DNA of 64,000 bases from Microbacterium sp. zg-Y625 (GTDB lineage Bacteria; Actinomycetota; Actinomycetes; Actinomycetales; Microbacteriaceae). The position numbers and the translations under genes are program-made. This document shows, piece by piece, positions 16,391 to 25,992 of this stretch. Position 1 is the first letter of the stretch. Every line of letters begins with the position of its first letter. The notes under the pieces are model-generated. The model saw only the letters and a program-made list of their open reading frames with translations. It searched no databases and had not been told where the DNA came from. The stretch is from positions 1,612,001 through 1,676,000 of the forward strand of contig NZ_CP126740.1 in assembly GCF_030246925.1 (NCBI RefSeq), given 5' to 3'.

Positions 16391-19300
16391 GCGCTCACCC
16401 TGCTCACGGCGACGTGGAAGCCGCCCTCGTTGGCGTAGGTCCCCGGGGGCACGTACCCGACGTGGTCCGGCGTCGAGCCGAACACCTCCGCGTGCCACTC
16501 GTCCCCGGTCAGGTCGCCCGGCACCTCGATGTCCCGACCCGCGACGCGGGCGGCGAAGTCCACAGCCAGCGTCTCGCCCGCCACATCCGCGGCGTCGACA
16601 CCCATCTCCAGGGCATCGGCGTCCGCGACGGACGCGAAGAGGATCTGCAGGCGGATCCGGTCGCTCACCTCGAAACCGGCCGCCTTGCGCGTGTCCTGCA
16701 CGGCGCGCACGACGTCACGGGCGAACCCTTCGGCTTCGAGCTCGGGGGTCGTGGTGGTGTCGAGCAGCACGAAGCCCGCGCCGGGCAGCAGCGCGAGCGC
16801 CTCGCCCTCGGGGCGACCGCTCGTCTCGAGCACCAGCTCGTACTCCCCCGGCTCCAGCGCGACGCCGCCGGCGGTGACGACACCGTCGTGCTGCGACCAG
16901 TCGCCGTCCTTCGCGGCGCGGATCACCTGCTGCACCTGCTTGCCGAGGCGTGGCCCCGCGGCGCGGGCGTTGACCGACAGCCGGTGGGTGATGCCGTACT
17001 CCGCCGCTGTCTCATCGCGCAGCTCGACGAGCTGCACCGCCTTGACGTTGAGCTCGTCGCGGAGGATGTCGTCGAACTGCGACAGGCCGGCGGGGTCCGC
17101 CGTCACGACCGTCAGCCGCGGCAGCGGCAGGCGCACCCGCTTGCCTTCGCGCTTGCGCAGCGCGTTGGCGACACTCGTGACCTCGCGGACCGTGTCCATC
17201 GCGGCGCGGATGTCGGATGCCGCGGGGAACGCGTCGGCGTCGGGCCAGTCCTGCAGGTGCACACTGCGCCCGCCGGTGAGGCCCTGCCAGATCTGCTCGG
17301 ACACCAGCGGGATGAGCGGCGCCGCGACGCGGGTGACCGTCTCGAGCACCGTGTAGAGCGTGTCGAAGGCCTCGCGGCTGGCCGGATCGTCGGTGACGCC
17401 CGTCCAGAACCGGTCCCGCGAGCGGCGGATGTACCAGTTGGTCAGCGCTTCGGCGAAGTCGCGCAGCTTGGCCGCGGCGGTCGTGGAGTCCAGGGCGTCC
17501 AGCTCGGTCGCGACGTCGCGCACGAGGTCGCCGGTGAGGGCGAGGATGTAGCGGTCCAGCACGTTCGTCGAATCCGTGCGCCAGGTCGCCTCATAGCCCT
17601 GGCCACCCGCGCCGCCTGCGGCGTTGGCATACGTCGCGAAGAAGTACCACGTGTTCCACAGCGGCAGCAGGAACTCGCGCACGCCGGCGCGGATGCCCTC
17701 CTCGGTGACGATGAGGTTGCCGCCGCGCAGCACGGAGCTCGCCATCAGGAACCAGCGCATCGCGTCGGAGCCGTCGCGGTCGAACACCTCGGACACGTCC
17801 GGGTAGTTGCGCAGCGACTTCGACATCTTCAGTCCGTCGCTGCCCAGCACGATGCCGTGGCAGGCGACCCCGGTGAATGCGGGGCGGTCGAACAGCGCGC
17901 CCGACAGCACGTGCATGACGTAGAACCAGCCACGGGTCTGGCCGATGTACTCGACGATGAAGTCCGCCGGTGCGTGCTCGTCGAACCACTCGCGGTTCTC
18001 GAACGGGTAGTGCACCTGGGCGTAAGGCATCGAGCCCGAGTCGAACCAGACGTCGAACACGTCCTCGATGCGGCGCATCGTGGACTGCCCGGTGGGGTCG
18101 TCGGGGTTCGGGCGGGTGAGCTCGTCGATGAAGGGGCGGTGCAGGTCGACCTCCCCCTCGGCGTTGCGCGGCAGTCGGCCGAAGTCGCGCTCGATCTCCT
18201 CGAGCGAGCCGTAGACGTCCACGCGCGGGTGGGCGGGGTCGTCGCTGCGCCACACCGGGATGGGCGAGCCCCAGTACCGGTTGCGGCTGATCGACCAGTC
18301 GCGCGCGCCTTCGAGCCACTTGCCGAACTGGCCGTGCTTGACGTTCTCGGGCGCCCACGTGATCTGCTCGTTGAGCTCGATCAGGCGGTCCTTGATCGCC
18401 GTCACGCGCACGAACCAGCTCGAGACGGCCTTGTAGATGAGGGGGTTGCGGCAGCGCCAGCAGTGCGGGTACGAGTGCTCGTAGCTGGCTTCGCGCAGCA
18501 GGCGGCCCTCGGCCTTGAGCAGGCGGATGAGCGGCCGGTTGGCATCCATCCACAGCTCACCGGCGACATCCGAGACCTGCGGCAGGAAGCGTCCGCCGTC
18601 ATCGAGGCTCATGATCAGCGGGATACCGGCGGCCTCGGTGATCCGCTGGTCGTCTTCACCGTAAGCGGGGGCCTGGTGCACGATGCCGGTGCCGTCGCTC
18701 GTGGTGACGTAGTCGTCGACGAGGATGCGCCATGCGTTCTGCGTGCCCCAGGCCTCGGCGTCGGCGTAGTAGTCGAACAGGCGGTCGTACTGCACGTCGG
18801 CGAGGTCTCTGCCCCGCACGGTCTGCTGCACGGCGGCGCGGGCGTCCTCGGCGCTGTCGTAGCCGAGGTCCTTGGCGTAGCCGGCCAGCAGATCCTCGGC
18901 GAGCAGGTAGCGGTGCGATTCGCCTTCAGCGCGGTCCTCGTGCACGTCCGACGCGCCGTTGGGGCCGCCGGGCACGACGACGTATGTGATGTCGGGACCG
19001 ACGGCGAGGGCGACGTTGGTCGGCAGCGTCCAGGGAGTCGTGGTCCACGCGAGCGCCCGCACGGCGGTCAGGCCCATCGACTCCGCCTTCACGCCGACGA
19101 GCGGGAAGGTGACGGTGACCGACGGGTCCTGGCGCATCTTGTAGACGTCGTCGTCCATGCGCAGCTCGTGGTTGGACAGCGGGGTCTCGTCCCGCCAGCA
19201 GTACGGCAGCACGCGGTGACCCTCGTAAGCGAGGTCCTTGTCGTAGAGCTGCTTGAACGCCCACAGCACCGACTCCATGTAGCTGGTGTCGAGCGTCTTG

Positions 19301-19812
19301 TATCCGCGGTCGAAGTCGACCCAGCGGGCCTGGCGGGTGACGTAGTCCTCCCACTCGTGCGTGTACTCCAGCACCGACGAGCGCGCCTTGTCGTTGAACG
19401 CGGCGAGCCCCATCTGCTCGATCTGGCTCTTCTCGGTGATGCCCAGCTGCTTCATCGCCTCGAGCTCGGCGGGAAGACCATGGGTGTCCCAGCCGAAGAC
19501 ACGGTCCACCTTCTTGCCGCGCATCGTCTGGAAGCGCGGGAAGAGGTCCTTGGCGTACCCGGTGAGGAGGTGTCCGTAATGCGGCAGACCGTTGGCGAAC
19601 GGCGGGCCGTCGTAGAACACCCATTCCGGCGCACCCTCGCGCTGGGCGATCGAGGCGCGGAAGGTGTCGTCCTCGCGCCAGAACTCCAGCACGTCCTTCT
19701 CGATGTCGGGGAAGCGCGGGTTGGGCACGACGCCGGCGGCGGGGCCGAACGAGGCGCCGGGCGCCGACGGTGCGGCACTCGATGCGCTCGTCGAGGGGCG
19801 GGGGTAGGTCAT
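16387..19812 (-). CDS. ileS: Isoleucyl-tRNA synthetase
   Basis: 1141-residue class I aminoacyl-tRNA synthetase. The HIGH-type motif is HYGH at 78-81 ([13 protein letters not shown]); KMSKS is at about 661-665; the editing domain (TTPWTLPTN) lies between. The enlarged size and the eukaryote-like sequence ([25 protein letters not shown]) match the IleS2 type associated with mupirocin tolerance rather than the roughly 930-residue IleS1 type; this subtype call is from memory of the families. No C-terminal CxxC zinc knuckle of IleS1 type is seen. A T-box leader precedes it. Confidence 0.96.
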   Translation of the reverse strand: MTYPRPSTSASSAAPSAPGASFGPAAGVVPNPRFPDIEKDVLEFWREDDTFRASIAQREGAPEWVFYDGPPFANGLPHYGHLLTGYAKDLFPRFQTMRGKKVDRVFGWDTHGLPAELEAMKQLGITEKSQIEQMGLAAFNDKARSSVLEYTHEWEDYVTRQARWVDFDRGYKTLDTSYMESVLWAFKQLYDKDLAYEGHRVLPYCWRDETPLSNHELRMDDDVYKMRQDPSVTVTFPLVGVKAESMGLTAVRALAWTTTPWTLPTNVALAVGPDITYVVVPGGPNGASDVHEDRAEGESHRYLLAEDLLAGYAKDLGYDSAEDARAAVQQTVRGRDLADVQYDRLFDYYADAEAWGTQNAWRILVDDYVTTSDGTGIVHQAPAYGEDDQRITEAAGIPLIMSLDDGGRFLPQVSDVAGELWMDANRPLIRLLKAEGRLLREASYEHSYPHCWRCRNPLIYKAVSSWFVRVTAIKDRLIELNEQITWAPENVKHGQFGKWLEGARDWSISRNRYWGSPIPVWRSDDPAHPRVDVYGSLEEIERDFGRLPRNAEGEVDLHRPFIDELTRPNPDDPTGQSTMRRIEDVFDVWFDSGSMPYAQVHYPFENREWFDEHAPADFIVEYIGQTRGWFYVMHVLSGALFDRPAFTGVACHGIVLGSDGLKMSKSLRNYPDVSEVFDRDGSDAMRWFLMASSVLRGGNLIVTEEGIRAGVREFLLPLWNTWYFFATYANAAGGAGGQGYEATWRTDSTNVLDRYILALTGDLVRDVATELDALDSTTAAAKLRDFAEALTNWYIRRSRDRFWTGVTDDPASREAFDTLYTVLETVTRVAAPLIPLVSEQIWQGLTGGRSVHLQDWPDADAFPAASDIRAAMDTVREVTSVANALRKREGKRVRLPLPRLTVVTADPAGLSQFDDILRDELNVKAVQLVELRDETAAEYGITHRLSVNARAAGPRLGKQVQQVIRAAKDGDWSQHDGVVTAGGVALEPGEYELVLETSGRPEGEALALLPGAGFVLLDTTTTPELEAEGFARDVVRAVQDTRKAAGFEVSDRIRLQILFASVADADALEMGVDAADVAGETLAVDFAARVAGRDIEVPGDLTGDEWHAEVFGSTPDHVGYVPPGTYANEGGFHVAVSRVSA

Positions 19813-19815
19813 GTC

Positions 19816-19998
19816 ACTCCAGCAGGTTGCATTGCGTCCTGCGAGGACGACCCGTAGGCCGCGGTACCACCCCGCGTGATCCCCGGCTGACGCCGCGGAC
19901 CCTCTCTCACTGCGGCTGTCACGGGCCTGCCCCGCTCGGTTCTACTGACGGTTTCCCGCGTTCTTCCGAGAGCTCCCCGGTGATGGCCGGATCGATGC
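19816..19998 (-). promoter_or_regulatory. T-box riboswitch (ultrashort stem I, isoleucine type) controlling ileS
   Basis: The minus-strand leader contains the T-box core GGGTGGTACCGCGG at 19873-19860. It also has the actinobacterial Ile T-box stem I sequence with ATCACCGGGGAGCTCTCGG starting at 19984, AGAACG, then AGTAGAACCGAGCGGG. The proposed specifier codon is ATC at 19984-19982, matching tRNA-Ile. The 3' part ends with CTGGAG close to the ATG, so uncharged tRNA-Ile should expose the ribosome binding site; a poly-T terminator is absent, which fits the translational type known from Mycobacterium. The downstream folC, DUF4233 and ndk are coupled or close, so they probably share this control. 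Confidence 0.92.
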
Positions 19999-20008
19999 TG
20001 GTCGTCCG

Positions 20009-20014
20009 ATTCTA
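20009..20014 (-). promoter_or_regulatory. Putative -10 box for the ileS leader
   Basis: TAGAAT on the minus strand, placing the transcript start near 20002, a few bases before the T-box specifier stem. It sits only 9 bases from the divergent -10 box at 20023-20028. Confidence 0.5.
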
Positions 20015-20022
20015 CGCGTCCG

Positions 20023-20028
20023 TAGGCT
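20023..20028 (+). promoter_or_regulatory. Putative -10 box (leaderless) for the pentapeptide-like gene
   Basis: TAGGCT ends 8 bases before the ATG at 20036. The core promoters of this gene and ileS are back to back and probably compete for polymerase. Confidence 0.5.
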
Positions 20029-20035
20029 GGAGTGC

Positions 20036-20695
20036 ATGCCGCCGCGCGAGACCCGCCCCCGCCCGCCCCGCCAGGCACGTCCGGATCTGCCGCCACGGCT
20101 GGCGGTCGGCACGGCGCTCGGCCGGCGCAGCGACGTGTCGCAGACGCGGATCGAAGGGCTCGCCGGCGACGTGGATGCCGCGCACGCGCGTCTCGTGGAA
20201 TGCGTGCTCGCCGCCAGCGCGGTCGACCGGCTGGACCTCACCGGGGCGACGTTGATCGACGTCGCGATCGAGGAGCTGCGCGCCACGACCGTCGCCGCCG
20301 TCAGGGGCAGGTGGCGCTCGGTGACGATCACCGGCGGGCGCATCGGCACCCTCGACCTCTCCCGTGCGCAGATGGATGCCGTCGAACTGCGCGGGGCGCG
20401 CATCGACTACCTGGCGCTCGGCCAGGCGGTCGTCGCCGACCTGCTGATCGCGGACTGCGTGATCGGTTCCCTCGACATGCCGGCCGCGTCGCTGGAGCGG
20501 GTGAGGTTCGAGGACAGCCGCGCCGATGACGTGGACACCCGGGAGATGCGGGCAGCAGATCTCGACCTGCGCGGGCTGCAGGCTCTGGCATACACCGAAC
20601 CGGCAGCGCTTCGCGGCGCCACCATGGCGCCGCACCAGGCAATCGCACTGGCGGAGTCGTTCGCCGCTGCCCTTGGCGTGCAGGTGCGCGACTGA
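20036..20695 (+). CDS. Pentapeptide-repeat-like protein
   Basis: 219 residues. After a Pro/Arg-rich basic N-terminus (1-25), residues about 60-190 show degenerate five-residue periodicity (LDLTGATL, LDLSRAQM, VELRGARI, LDMPAASL, LDLRGLQA), as in right-handed beta-helical pentapeptide-repeat proteins. The repeats are less regular than in Qnr/MfpA, so a DNA-mimic role against gyrase cannot be inferred. It diverges from ileS and converges on the ABC importer. No membrane segment or signal peptide was seen. Function unknown. Confidence 0.7.
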   Translation: MPPRETRPRPPRQARPDLPPRLAVGTALGRRSDVSQTRIEGLAGDVDAAHARLVECVLAASAVDRLDLTGATLIDVAIEELRATTVAAVRGRWRSVTITGGRIGTLDLSRAQMDAVELRGARIDYLALGQAVVADLLIADCVIGSLDMPAASLERVRFEDSRADDVDTREMRAADLDLRGLQALAYTEPAALRGATMAPHQAIALAESFAAALGVQVRD

Positions 20696-20705
20696 GGAGG
20701 CCGGG

Positions 20706-22235
20706 TCACCGCCCGGCGGCGAGCAGCTCTCGTGTGAACGGATGCCGGGGCGATGCGAAGACGTCCGCGACGGGTCCCTGCTCCACGACCGCGCCGTCCT
20801 GCATCACCAGCACGTCGTCGGCGACGGCGGCGACCACATCGAGGTCGTGCGAGACGAAGACCATGGTGAGGTCTCGGTCGGCGCGCAGTCGGCGCAGGAG
20901 CGCCAGCACGCGCTCGCGCACCGTGGGATCCAGCGCCGACACCGGCTCGTCGAGCACGAGCACGTCGGGGTTCACCGCGAGGGCCCGCGCGATGGCGGCG
21001 CGCTGACGCTGACCGCCCGAGAGCTGCGCCGGGCGGCGCCGCGCGATGGCGGCATCCAATCCCACTTCCGTCAGCAACTCGGCGGCCCGGGCGGCGTGCT
21101 CTGCGCGCAGCACCCCGCCGGCGGCGAGCGCCTCGCGCACCGACCTGCCGATGGTCCACCGGGGGTCGAAGGCGCCCAGCGGGTTCTGGTGCACGAGCTG
21201 CACGCGCCGTCGCAGCGCCCGCTCGTCGCCTCGGGACCATGGCGTGCCGCCGATGCGTACGGTGCCGGCGTCGGGCTGCTCGATGCCCACGATCATGCGC
21301 GCGAGCGTGGTCTTGCCCGAGCCGGACTCCCCCACCACCCCCAGCGTGCGTCCGCGGGAGATGTCGAAGGACACCTCCCGCACCGCGGGGCGGTCGAACG
21401 CCTTCGACAGTCCCCGAGCCGACACGAGCGGCTCCTCGTCGCGGGTCTCCGCCTGCGCCGCGGGTGGCTCGTGGTGCGACGCGGCGACGAGCTCGCGGGT
21501 GTGGGGATGCTGAGGGGCATCGAACACCTGGGCGACGGTGCCCTGCTCGACGAATCGGCCGCCCTGCATCACCACCACGCGGTCCGCGACCCGGCGCACC
21601 GCGGCGAAGTCGTGGCTGACGAAGACGACGGCCGTGCCGCGGTCGGCGATCGAGCGCAGCAGGTCGAGCACGCGTGCCTGCACCGTCGCGTCGAGAGCGG
21701 TCGTGGGTTCGTCGGCGACGAGTACGGCCGGCTCCCCCGCCAGCGCTGAGGCGATCAGCGCGCGCTGACGCAGCCCGCCCGAGAGTTCGTGCGGGTACTG
21801 CCGCACGCGGCGAGCCGCATCGGGCATGGCGACGTCGGTGAGGAGCGTCTCGACCCGCAGGGCGCGGGCGGAGCGTGATGTCCGCGGCTCGTGGATGCGC
21901 AGGGGTTCGGCCACCTCGGCGCCGATGCGACGGAGCGGATCCAGAGAGACGAGGGCGTCTTGGGAGACCAGCGCGATGCGCGACCCGCGCAGTCGGCGCC
22001 AGCCTCGCTCGTCGAGCCGCCGCGCATCGACGCCGTCGACGATGAGCTCGTCGGCCGTCATCCGTGCGCCTTCGGGCACGAGACCCAGCAGGGCGCGCGC
22101 GGTGAGGGACTTGCCGGCACCCGATTCCCCCACGATCGCCAGGCACTCACCGGGGGCGACGGTGAGCGATACTCCGGCGACGGGAGTGGCGCGCCCGATC
22201 GAGATCTGCAGCCCCGACACCTGCAGCGCGCTCAC
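20706..22235 (-). CDS. Dipeptide/oligopeptide-type ABC transporter ATPase, two NBDs in one chain
   Basis: 509 residues with two complete ATP-binding domains. Domain 1 has Walker A GESGAGKS near 36-43, signature LSGGLRQR and Walker B VLVADEPTTALD; domain 2 has GESGSGKT near 296, LSGGQRQR and VLVLDEPVSALD. It resembles a fusion of DppD and DppF and would energise the two permeases encoded just upstream. The GTG at 22235 overlaps the permease stop as GTGA. The last gene of the importer operon. Substrate could be peptides, nickel or another small solute; the sequence does not decide. Confidence 0.92.
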   Translation of the reverse strand: MSALQVSGLQISIGRATPVAGVSLTVAPGECLAIVGESGAGKSLTARALLGLVPEGARMTADELIVDGVDARRLDERGWRRLRGSRIALVSQDALVSLDPLRRIGAEVAEPLRIHEPRTSRSARALRVETLLTDVAMPDAARRVRQYPHELSGGLRQRALIASALAGEPAVLVADEPTTALDATVQARVLDLLRSIADRGTAVVFVSHDFAAVRRVADRVVVMQGGRFVEQGTVAQVFDAPQHPHTRELVAASHHEPPAAQAETRDEEPLVSARGLSKAFDRPAVREVSFDISRGRTLGVVGESGSGKTTLARMIVGIEQPDAGTVRIGGTPWSRGDERALRRRVQLVHQNPLGAFDPRWTIGRSVREALAAGGVLRAEHAARAAELLTEVGLDAAIARRRPAQLSGGQRQRAAIARALAVNPDVLVLDEPVSALDPTVRERVLALLRRLRADRDLTMVFVSHDLDVVAAVADDVLVMQDGAVVEQGPVADVFASPRHPFTRELLAAGR

Positions 22236-23044
22236 GACAGCCTCCCGTCCGCGCGGGAGCGCAGTGTGCGGCCGACGACGGTGGCGGCGATCGCCGTGAT
22301 CGTGATGGCCGCGCCCGGGAACACCGACACCCACCAGGCCTGCCCGATGACGTTGCGACCGCCCGAGAGCATCAGCCCCCACTCCGGTGTGGGCTCGGTG
22401 GGTCCGAGTCCCAGGAAGCTGAGCCCGGCGGCGGCGAGGATGCTGGAGCCGATTCCTATGGTGGCGAGCACGCTGAGCGACCCGACCACACCGGGGGCGA
22501 CGTGGCGCACGAAGGCGAGCGGGGCGGGGACGCCCAGAATGCGCGCGGCCTCGACATGTTCGGCCGTCCCCAGTGTGCGCGTCTGCGCCCGGGCGAGCCG
22601 CACGTAGACGGGTACGGCGGCGATGGTGACGGCGAGCGCCACGTTGGTCGGCCCGGGGCCGAGCACGGCGACCACCACGAGCGCGATGAGGAACTCGGGG
22701 AACGCCAGGAGGATGTCGGTGGCGCGCATCGCGACGGCATCCACCACCCGGGGGGCGACTCCCGAGAGCGAGCCGACGAGTAGTCCGACCGCGAAGGCGA
22801 GCGCGGTGGCGAGCAGACCGATGCCGACGGACCGTGCGGTGCCGTGCACGACCCGGGAGTAGACGTCGCGCCCGCTCTGATCGGTGCCGAAGGGATGCTC
22901 CGTCGAGGGCGGCAGGAGTGCCTGCCGCACGTCGGTCTGCAGCGGGTCGAGCGAGGTGAACAGCTGCGGCGCGAACGCCGCCGCGGCCACGACAGCGAGC
23001 ACGGCGACGGCTCCGGTGAGCAGCACGCGCTGAGCGGGCCTCAT
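22232..23044 (-). CDS. ABC transporter permease (DppC-like)
   Basis: 270 residues with about six membrane helices and the binding-protein-dependent transport permease signature in EAARILGVPAPLAFVRHVAP (about 163-182), which docks on the ATPase. The HPFGTDQSGRDVYSRVVHG segment near 51-69 is the hallmark of DppC/OppC-type subunits. It pairs with the DppB-like permease directly upstream and overlaps it by 4 bases. Confidence 0.92.
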   Translation of the reverse strand: MRPAQRVLLTGAVAVLAVVAAAAFAPQLFTSLDPLQTDVRQALLPPSTEHPFGTDQSGRDVYSRVVHGTARSVGIGLLATALAFAVGLLVGSLSGVAPRVVDAVAMRATDILLAFPEFLIALVVVAVLGPGPTNVALAVTIAAVPVYVRLARAQTRTLGTAEHVEAARILGVPAPLAFVRHVAPGVVGSLSVLATIGIGSSILAAAGLSFLGLGPTEPTPEWGLMLSGGRNVIGQAWWVSVFPGAAITITAIAATVVGRTLRSRADGRLS

Positions 23045-24024
23045 GCCGCCACCCCCGTGCGCGGGGCTACCGGCGACGGGAGGCGGCGCAGGCGCGGGTC
23101 GATCAGCGGGTAGACGAGTTCCACGATCGTGTTGACGACGACGAACACCAGCGCGCTCAGCAGGATGATTCCGGTGATCACGGGCAGATCGCGGTCGGCG
23201 ATCGCGGCGAGGGTCACGCGTCCAAGGCCGGGGCGGGCGAAGACGGTCTCGACCAGCACCGCTCCCCCCAGCAGCGACCCGACGAGGTAGGCGGCCAAGG
23301 TGAGGGCCCCCGTGGCGCCGTGACGGAGGGTGTGGTGCAGCGTCAGCCGCGTCGCGGTCGCACCCCGTGCGCGCACCGTCGTGGCGAAGGGCTGGCGTTC
23401 GGCCGCTTCGATGCCGTCGCGCAGCACCTGGCCCAGGAGCGCCGTCACCGGGAGTGCGAGCGTGACGGCGGGCAGCACCAGCGTCGCGGGGTTGCGTGAC
23501 CCCGACACCGGGAACCAGCCGAGCCCGAACGCGAACACGCTCAGCAGCACGAGCCCGATCCAGAACACCGGCGACGACAGCACGACGAGCTCCGCGCCGG
23601 CGACGACGGTGCGGGCGACGCGGCCCCGGGCGAGCAGGGCGACGGCGAAGGCGAGCGCGACGGCGATGAGCAGCGCCAGCGCGGTCAGCTGCAGCGTGGC
23701 GCCGAGCTGGCGGCCGATGACCTCCGCCACCGGCATCCGCAGCTGGTACGACTCCCCGAGATCCCCCCGCAGCAGCTGCCCGAGGTAGGCGACGTACTGC
23801 TCCAGCGGCGGCCGGTCGAGTCCGAGCTCGGCGCGGATGCCGTCCTTCACGGCGTCACTCACCTGTGCCTGGGGGCCGAGCATGACCTCCACCGGGTCGC
23901 CGGGGATCACCCGGAACGCCAGGAAGGCCACGGTCGCCGCACCCCAGAGCACGATGACGACGGATGCCGCGATGCCGCCGACCCGCGCGGCGATGGCCCG
24001 GGCGCGCTGCGCCGCTGGCGTCAT
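23041..24024 (-). CDS. ABC transporter permease (DppB-like)
   Basis: 327 residues with six membrane helices. DppB/OppB features are FRVIPGDPVEVMLGP near the N-terminus, LGLDRPPLEQYVAYLGQLLRGDLG (compared in part) and the VRARGATATRLTLHHTLRHG coupling loop. Two starts compete: a GTG at 24057 that overlaps the upstream stop as GTGA, and the ATG at 24024 with GGAGG 6 bases upstream. I prefer the ATG because of that strong ribosome binding site. Forms the transmembrane pore with the DppC-like subunit. Confidence 0.9.
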   Translation of the reverse strand: MTPAAQRARAIAARVGGIAASVVIVLWGAATVAFLAFRVIPGDPVEVMLGPQAQVSDAVKDGIRAELGLDRPPLEQYVAYLGQLLRGDLGESYQLRMPVAEVIGRQLGATLQLTALALLIAVALAFAVALLARGRVARTVVAGAELVVLSSPVFWIGLVLLSVFAFGLGWFPVSGSRNPATLVLPAVTLALPVTALLGQVLRDGIEAAERQPFATTVRARGATATRLTLHHTLRHGATGALTLAAYLVGSLLGGAVLVETVFARPGLGRVTLAAIADRDLPVITGIILLSALVFVVVNTIVELVYPLIDPRLRRLPSPVAPRTGVAA

Positions 24025-24053
24025 GGTGACCTCCGCGCCCCGAGGGCGCTCGT

Positions 24054-25670
24054 TCACCCGACGGTCACGTCGTAGAAGAGGGGGCGTCCGTACAGATCGT
24101 AGGACAGCCCGTCAACCCGCTCTCCCACGGCCGTGATGAACGCGGGGCTGTACAGCGGCACGATGGCGACGTGCTCGGCGTTCCACTGCTGCACCTCGCG
24201 GTAGAGCACCGCGCGCTCGTCGGCATCCGTCCTCGCCACGGCATCCTGCAGCAGCAGGTCCATCGCCGGGTCGTTCACCTGCGAGGCGTTCTGGAATCCC
24301 TCGCTGTGCAGGTGGCTGCGCAGCAGATCGGGGTCGACGCCCGAGAAGCCCCAATCGGTGAGGTCGAAGGTCTTGGGACCGTACTGCTCGTTGTAGGCGC
24401 CGGGCTCCAGGACCTCGCGCACGATCTCGAAGCCGACGGACTTGAGGTCGGACTGGATCGCATTGGCCAGCGCCGCGCGGTCGTCGGGCACCGGGGTCCA
24501 GGCGATCCAGCGGGCCGAAAGCCGCTGGCCCTCCTTCGTGCGGTAGCCGTCAGCGTCGCGTTCGGTCCAGCCTGCTTCGTCGAGCAGCGCGTTCGCAGCG
24601 GCCGGATCGAACGGCCAGGTGCCCTCGAGCGAAGCGTCGTAGCCGGGCGTGGTGGAACCGAGGATGCTCCATGCCCGCGGGAACTGACCGGAGTAGATCT
24701 CCTCGACGGCGGTGTCGATGTCGATCGCGCGGCTGAGGGCCTGACGCACGCGCTGGTCGGCCAGCACGCCGTACGCCTCGTTGAGGTACAGCGAGTACGG
24801 CAGGCCGGGGTACTCCAGCGAGTCGACGGTGAGGGGCTCGCCGAGGTCGGCGGCGAGGTTCGGCGGCAGCTGGCTGGCAAGGTCGGCCTCGCCGCTCTCG
24901 ACGACGCCGACGCGAACGGCGGCCTCGGGAAGGATGCTCACCCGCAGCGTCTCGAACGACGGGGCGCCCTGGCCGTCAGGCCCCCAGGCGTAGTCGTCGT
25001 TGCGGGTGTAGACGATCTCCTGGTCGGGCGTGTAGTCGGTGAGTTCGAACGGACCGGTGCCGACGGTGGCGCCGGGCCCGCCGGCCTTGAGGCGGTCGGC
25101 GGATTCTTCGAGGACGGCCGGCGAGTAGAAGCCGAGGTGGGCGGTGCTGGCCGCCTGCAGGAACGGCGCGTAGGCCTGCGTGAAGTCCACCCGCACGGTG
25201 TGGTCGTCGAGCACCTCGGTGCCGGCGTAGAACTCGGCGCCCATCATGCTGGCCGCCTGCGCGGATGCCGTCTCGGGGTCGACGATGCGGTCGAAGTTCG
25301 CCTTGACGGCCGCCGCGTCGAAGGGCTCGCCGTCGTGGAACGTGACGTCGTCGCGCAGCTCGAAGGTGTAACTGGTGCCGTCGTCGGAGACCTCCCACGA
25401 CTCGGCGAGCCACGGCGAGAAGGTGCCGTCGGCCTGCTGGAACACCAGCGAGTCGAGCACAGCCCGCTGCACGAGCGACGAGACGTCGAGCTGGCTGGTC
25501 TGCGGGTCCATGTGGCCGGCAGAGAGGTTCGCCCCCTCGATCGCCCACACCACCTCGCCGCCGCCGTCCGCGGTGTCGTCGCCACCGCCCGCGCCGGCGC
25601 AGGAGCTCAGGACGAGCGCGGTGGCCATCGCGACGGCGGATGCGGACAGGGTGCGGCGAAGCGAAGGCAT
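24054..25670 (-). CDS. ABC transporter substrate-binding lipoprotein (family 5)
   Basis: 538 residues of the DppA/OppA/NikA family. Residues 1-23 form a lipoprotein signal peptide ending in LSSC with lipid-anchored Cys24, followed by a Gly/Asp-rich linker. The mature part shows family 5 signatures: DDVTFHDGEPFDAAAVKANF, GTGPFELTDYTPDQEIVYTRN (compared in part) and a C-terminal HVAIVPLYSP. It captures substrate outside the membrane for the permeases encoded downstream. ATG at 25670 has GAGG 7 bases upstream; first gene of a four-gene importer operon. Ligand not predictable. Confidence 0.93.
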   Translation of the reverse strand: MPSLRRTLSASAVAMATALVLSSCAGAGGGDDTADGGGEVVWAIEGANLSAGHMDPQTSQLDVSSLVQRAVLDSLVFQQADGTFSPWLAESWEVSDDGTSYTFELRDDVTFHDGEPFDAAAVKANFDRIVDPETASAQAASMMGAEFYAGTEVLDDHTVRVDFTQAYAPFLQAASTAHLGFYSPAVLEESADRLKAGGPGATVGTGPFELTDYTPDQEIVYTRNDDYAWGPDGQGAPSFETLRVSILPEAAVRVGVVESGEADLASQLPPNLAADLGEPLTVDSLEYPGLPYSLYLNEAYGVLADQRVRQALSRAIDIDTAVEEIYSGQFPRAWSILGSTTPGYDASLEGTWPFDPAAANALLDEAGWTERDADGYRTKEGQRLSARWIAWTPVPDDRAALANAIQSDLKSVGFEIVREVLEPGAYNEQYGPKTFDLTDWGFSGVDPDLLRSHLHSEGFQNASQVNDPAMDLLLQDAVARTDADERAVLYREVQQWNAEHVAIVPLYSPAFITAVGERVDGLSYDLYGRPLFYDVTVG

Positions 25671-25992
25671 GCGGGACCTCGGGGTGTCAGGGGTGAGCCG
25701 TTCCACGCTACTCCGTTTTTGGACGCGGTGGATCTATTCGCCGGGGCGCGATACGCGGCCGATTACCTGACGCCCGGCCTCAACGGAATGAGGGATCGTT
25801 CCAGGTGAGGGGATCCTTCCGGATGAGGGCGCGTTGCGGCATCCGCTCCCTCAGATCGCCGGATGCCCTCATTTGGCACGGCGGTGGGGTCGGCGGCGGT
25901 GGGCACGGCGACGCGGCACGGGGGCGATGCGGCAGGGCGGCGGTGGGTTCGGCGGCGCGGCACGGCGGGGTGGTAGAGCGGTGGGATGCGCG
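25671..25992. other. Gene-free spacer carrying the left repeat of the DUF559 cassette
   Basis: Apart from the importer promoter area (about 25700-25760) and the palindromic repeat described separately, the 322 bases hold a G/C-rich, low-complexity tract at about 25876-25980 with repeated GGCGG and GGCACGG words. No gene is supported here. Confidence 0.6.
25785..25872. repeat. Palindromic repeat, left copy (flanks DUF559 gene)
   Basis: Contains an extra unit GGAATGAGGGATCG at 25785 and then a 70-base copy (25803-25872) of an imperfect palindrome. About three-quarters of its positions match the right copy at 26963-27032. Core words are TGAGGGGATCC, GCGGCATCC and CGCCGGATGCCCTCAT. The arms TGAGGG and CCCTCA can pair across a central GCGGCATCC. 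Confidence 0.75.

Noticed and set aside
16414..19857. Plus-strand open frame of over 1100 codons antisense to ileS
   Set aside because: Shadow of a class I synthetase with HIGH and KMSKS motifs on the minus strand; the antisense frame has no recognisable domain.
25876..25980. G/C-rich GGCGG repeats as a CRISPR-like or tandem repeat array
   Set aside because: Units are irregular and short, with no constant spacer length; simple low-complexity sequence.
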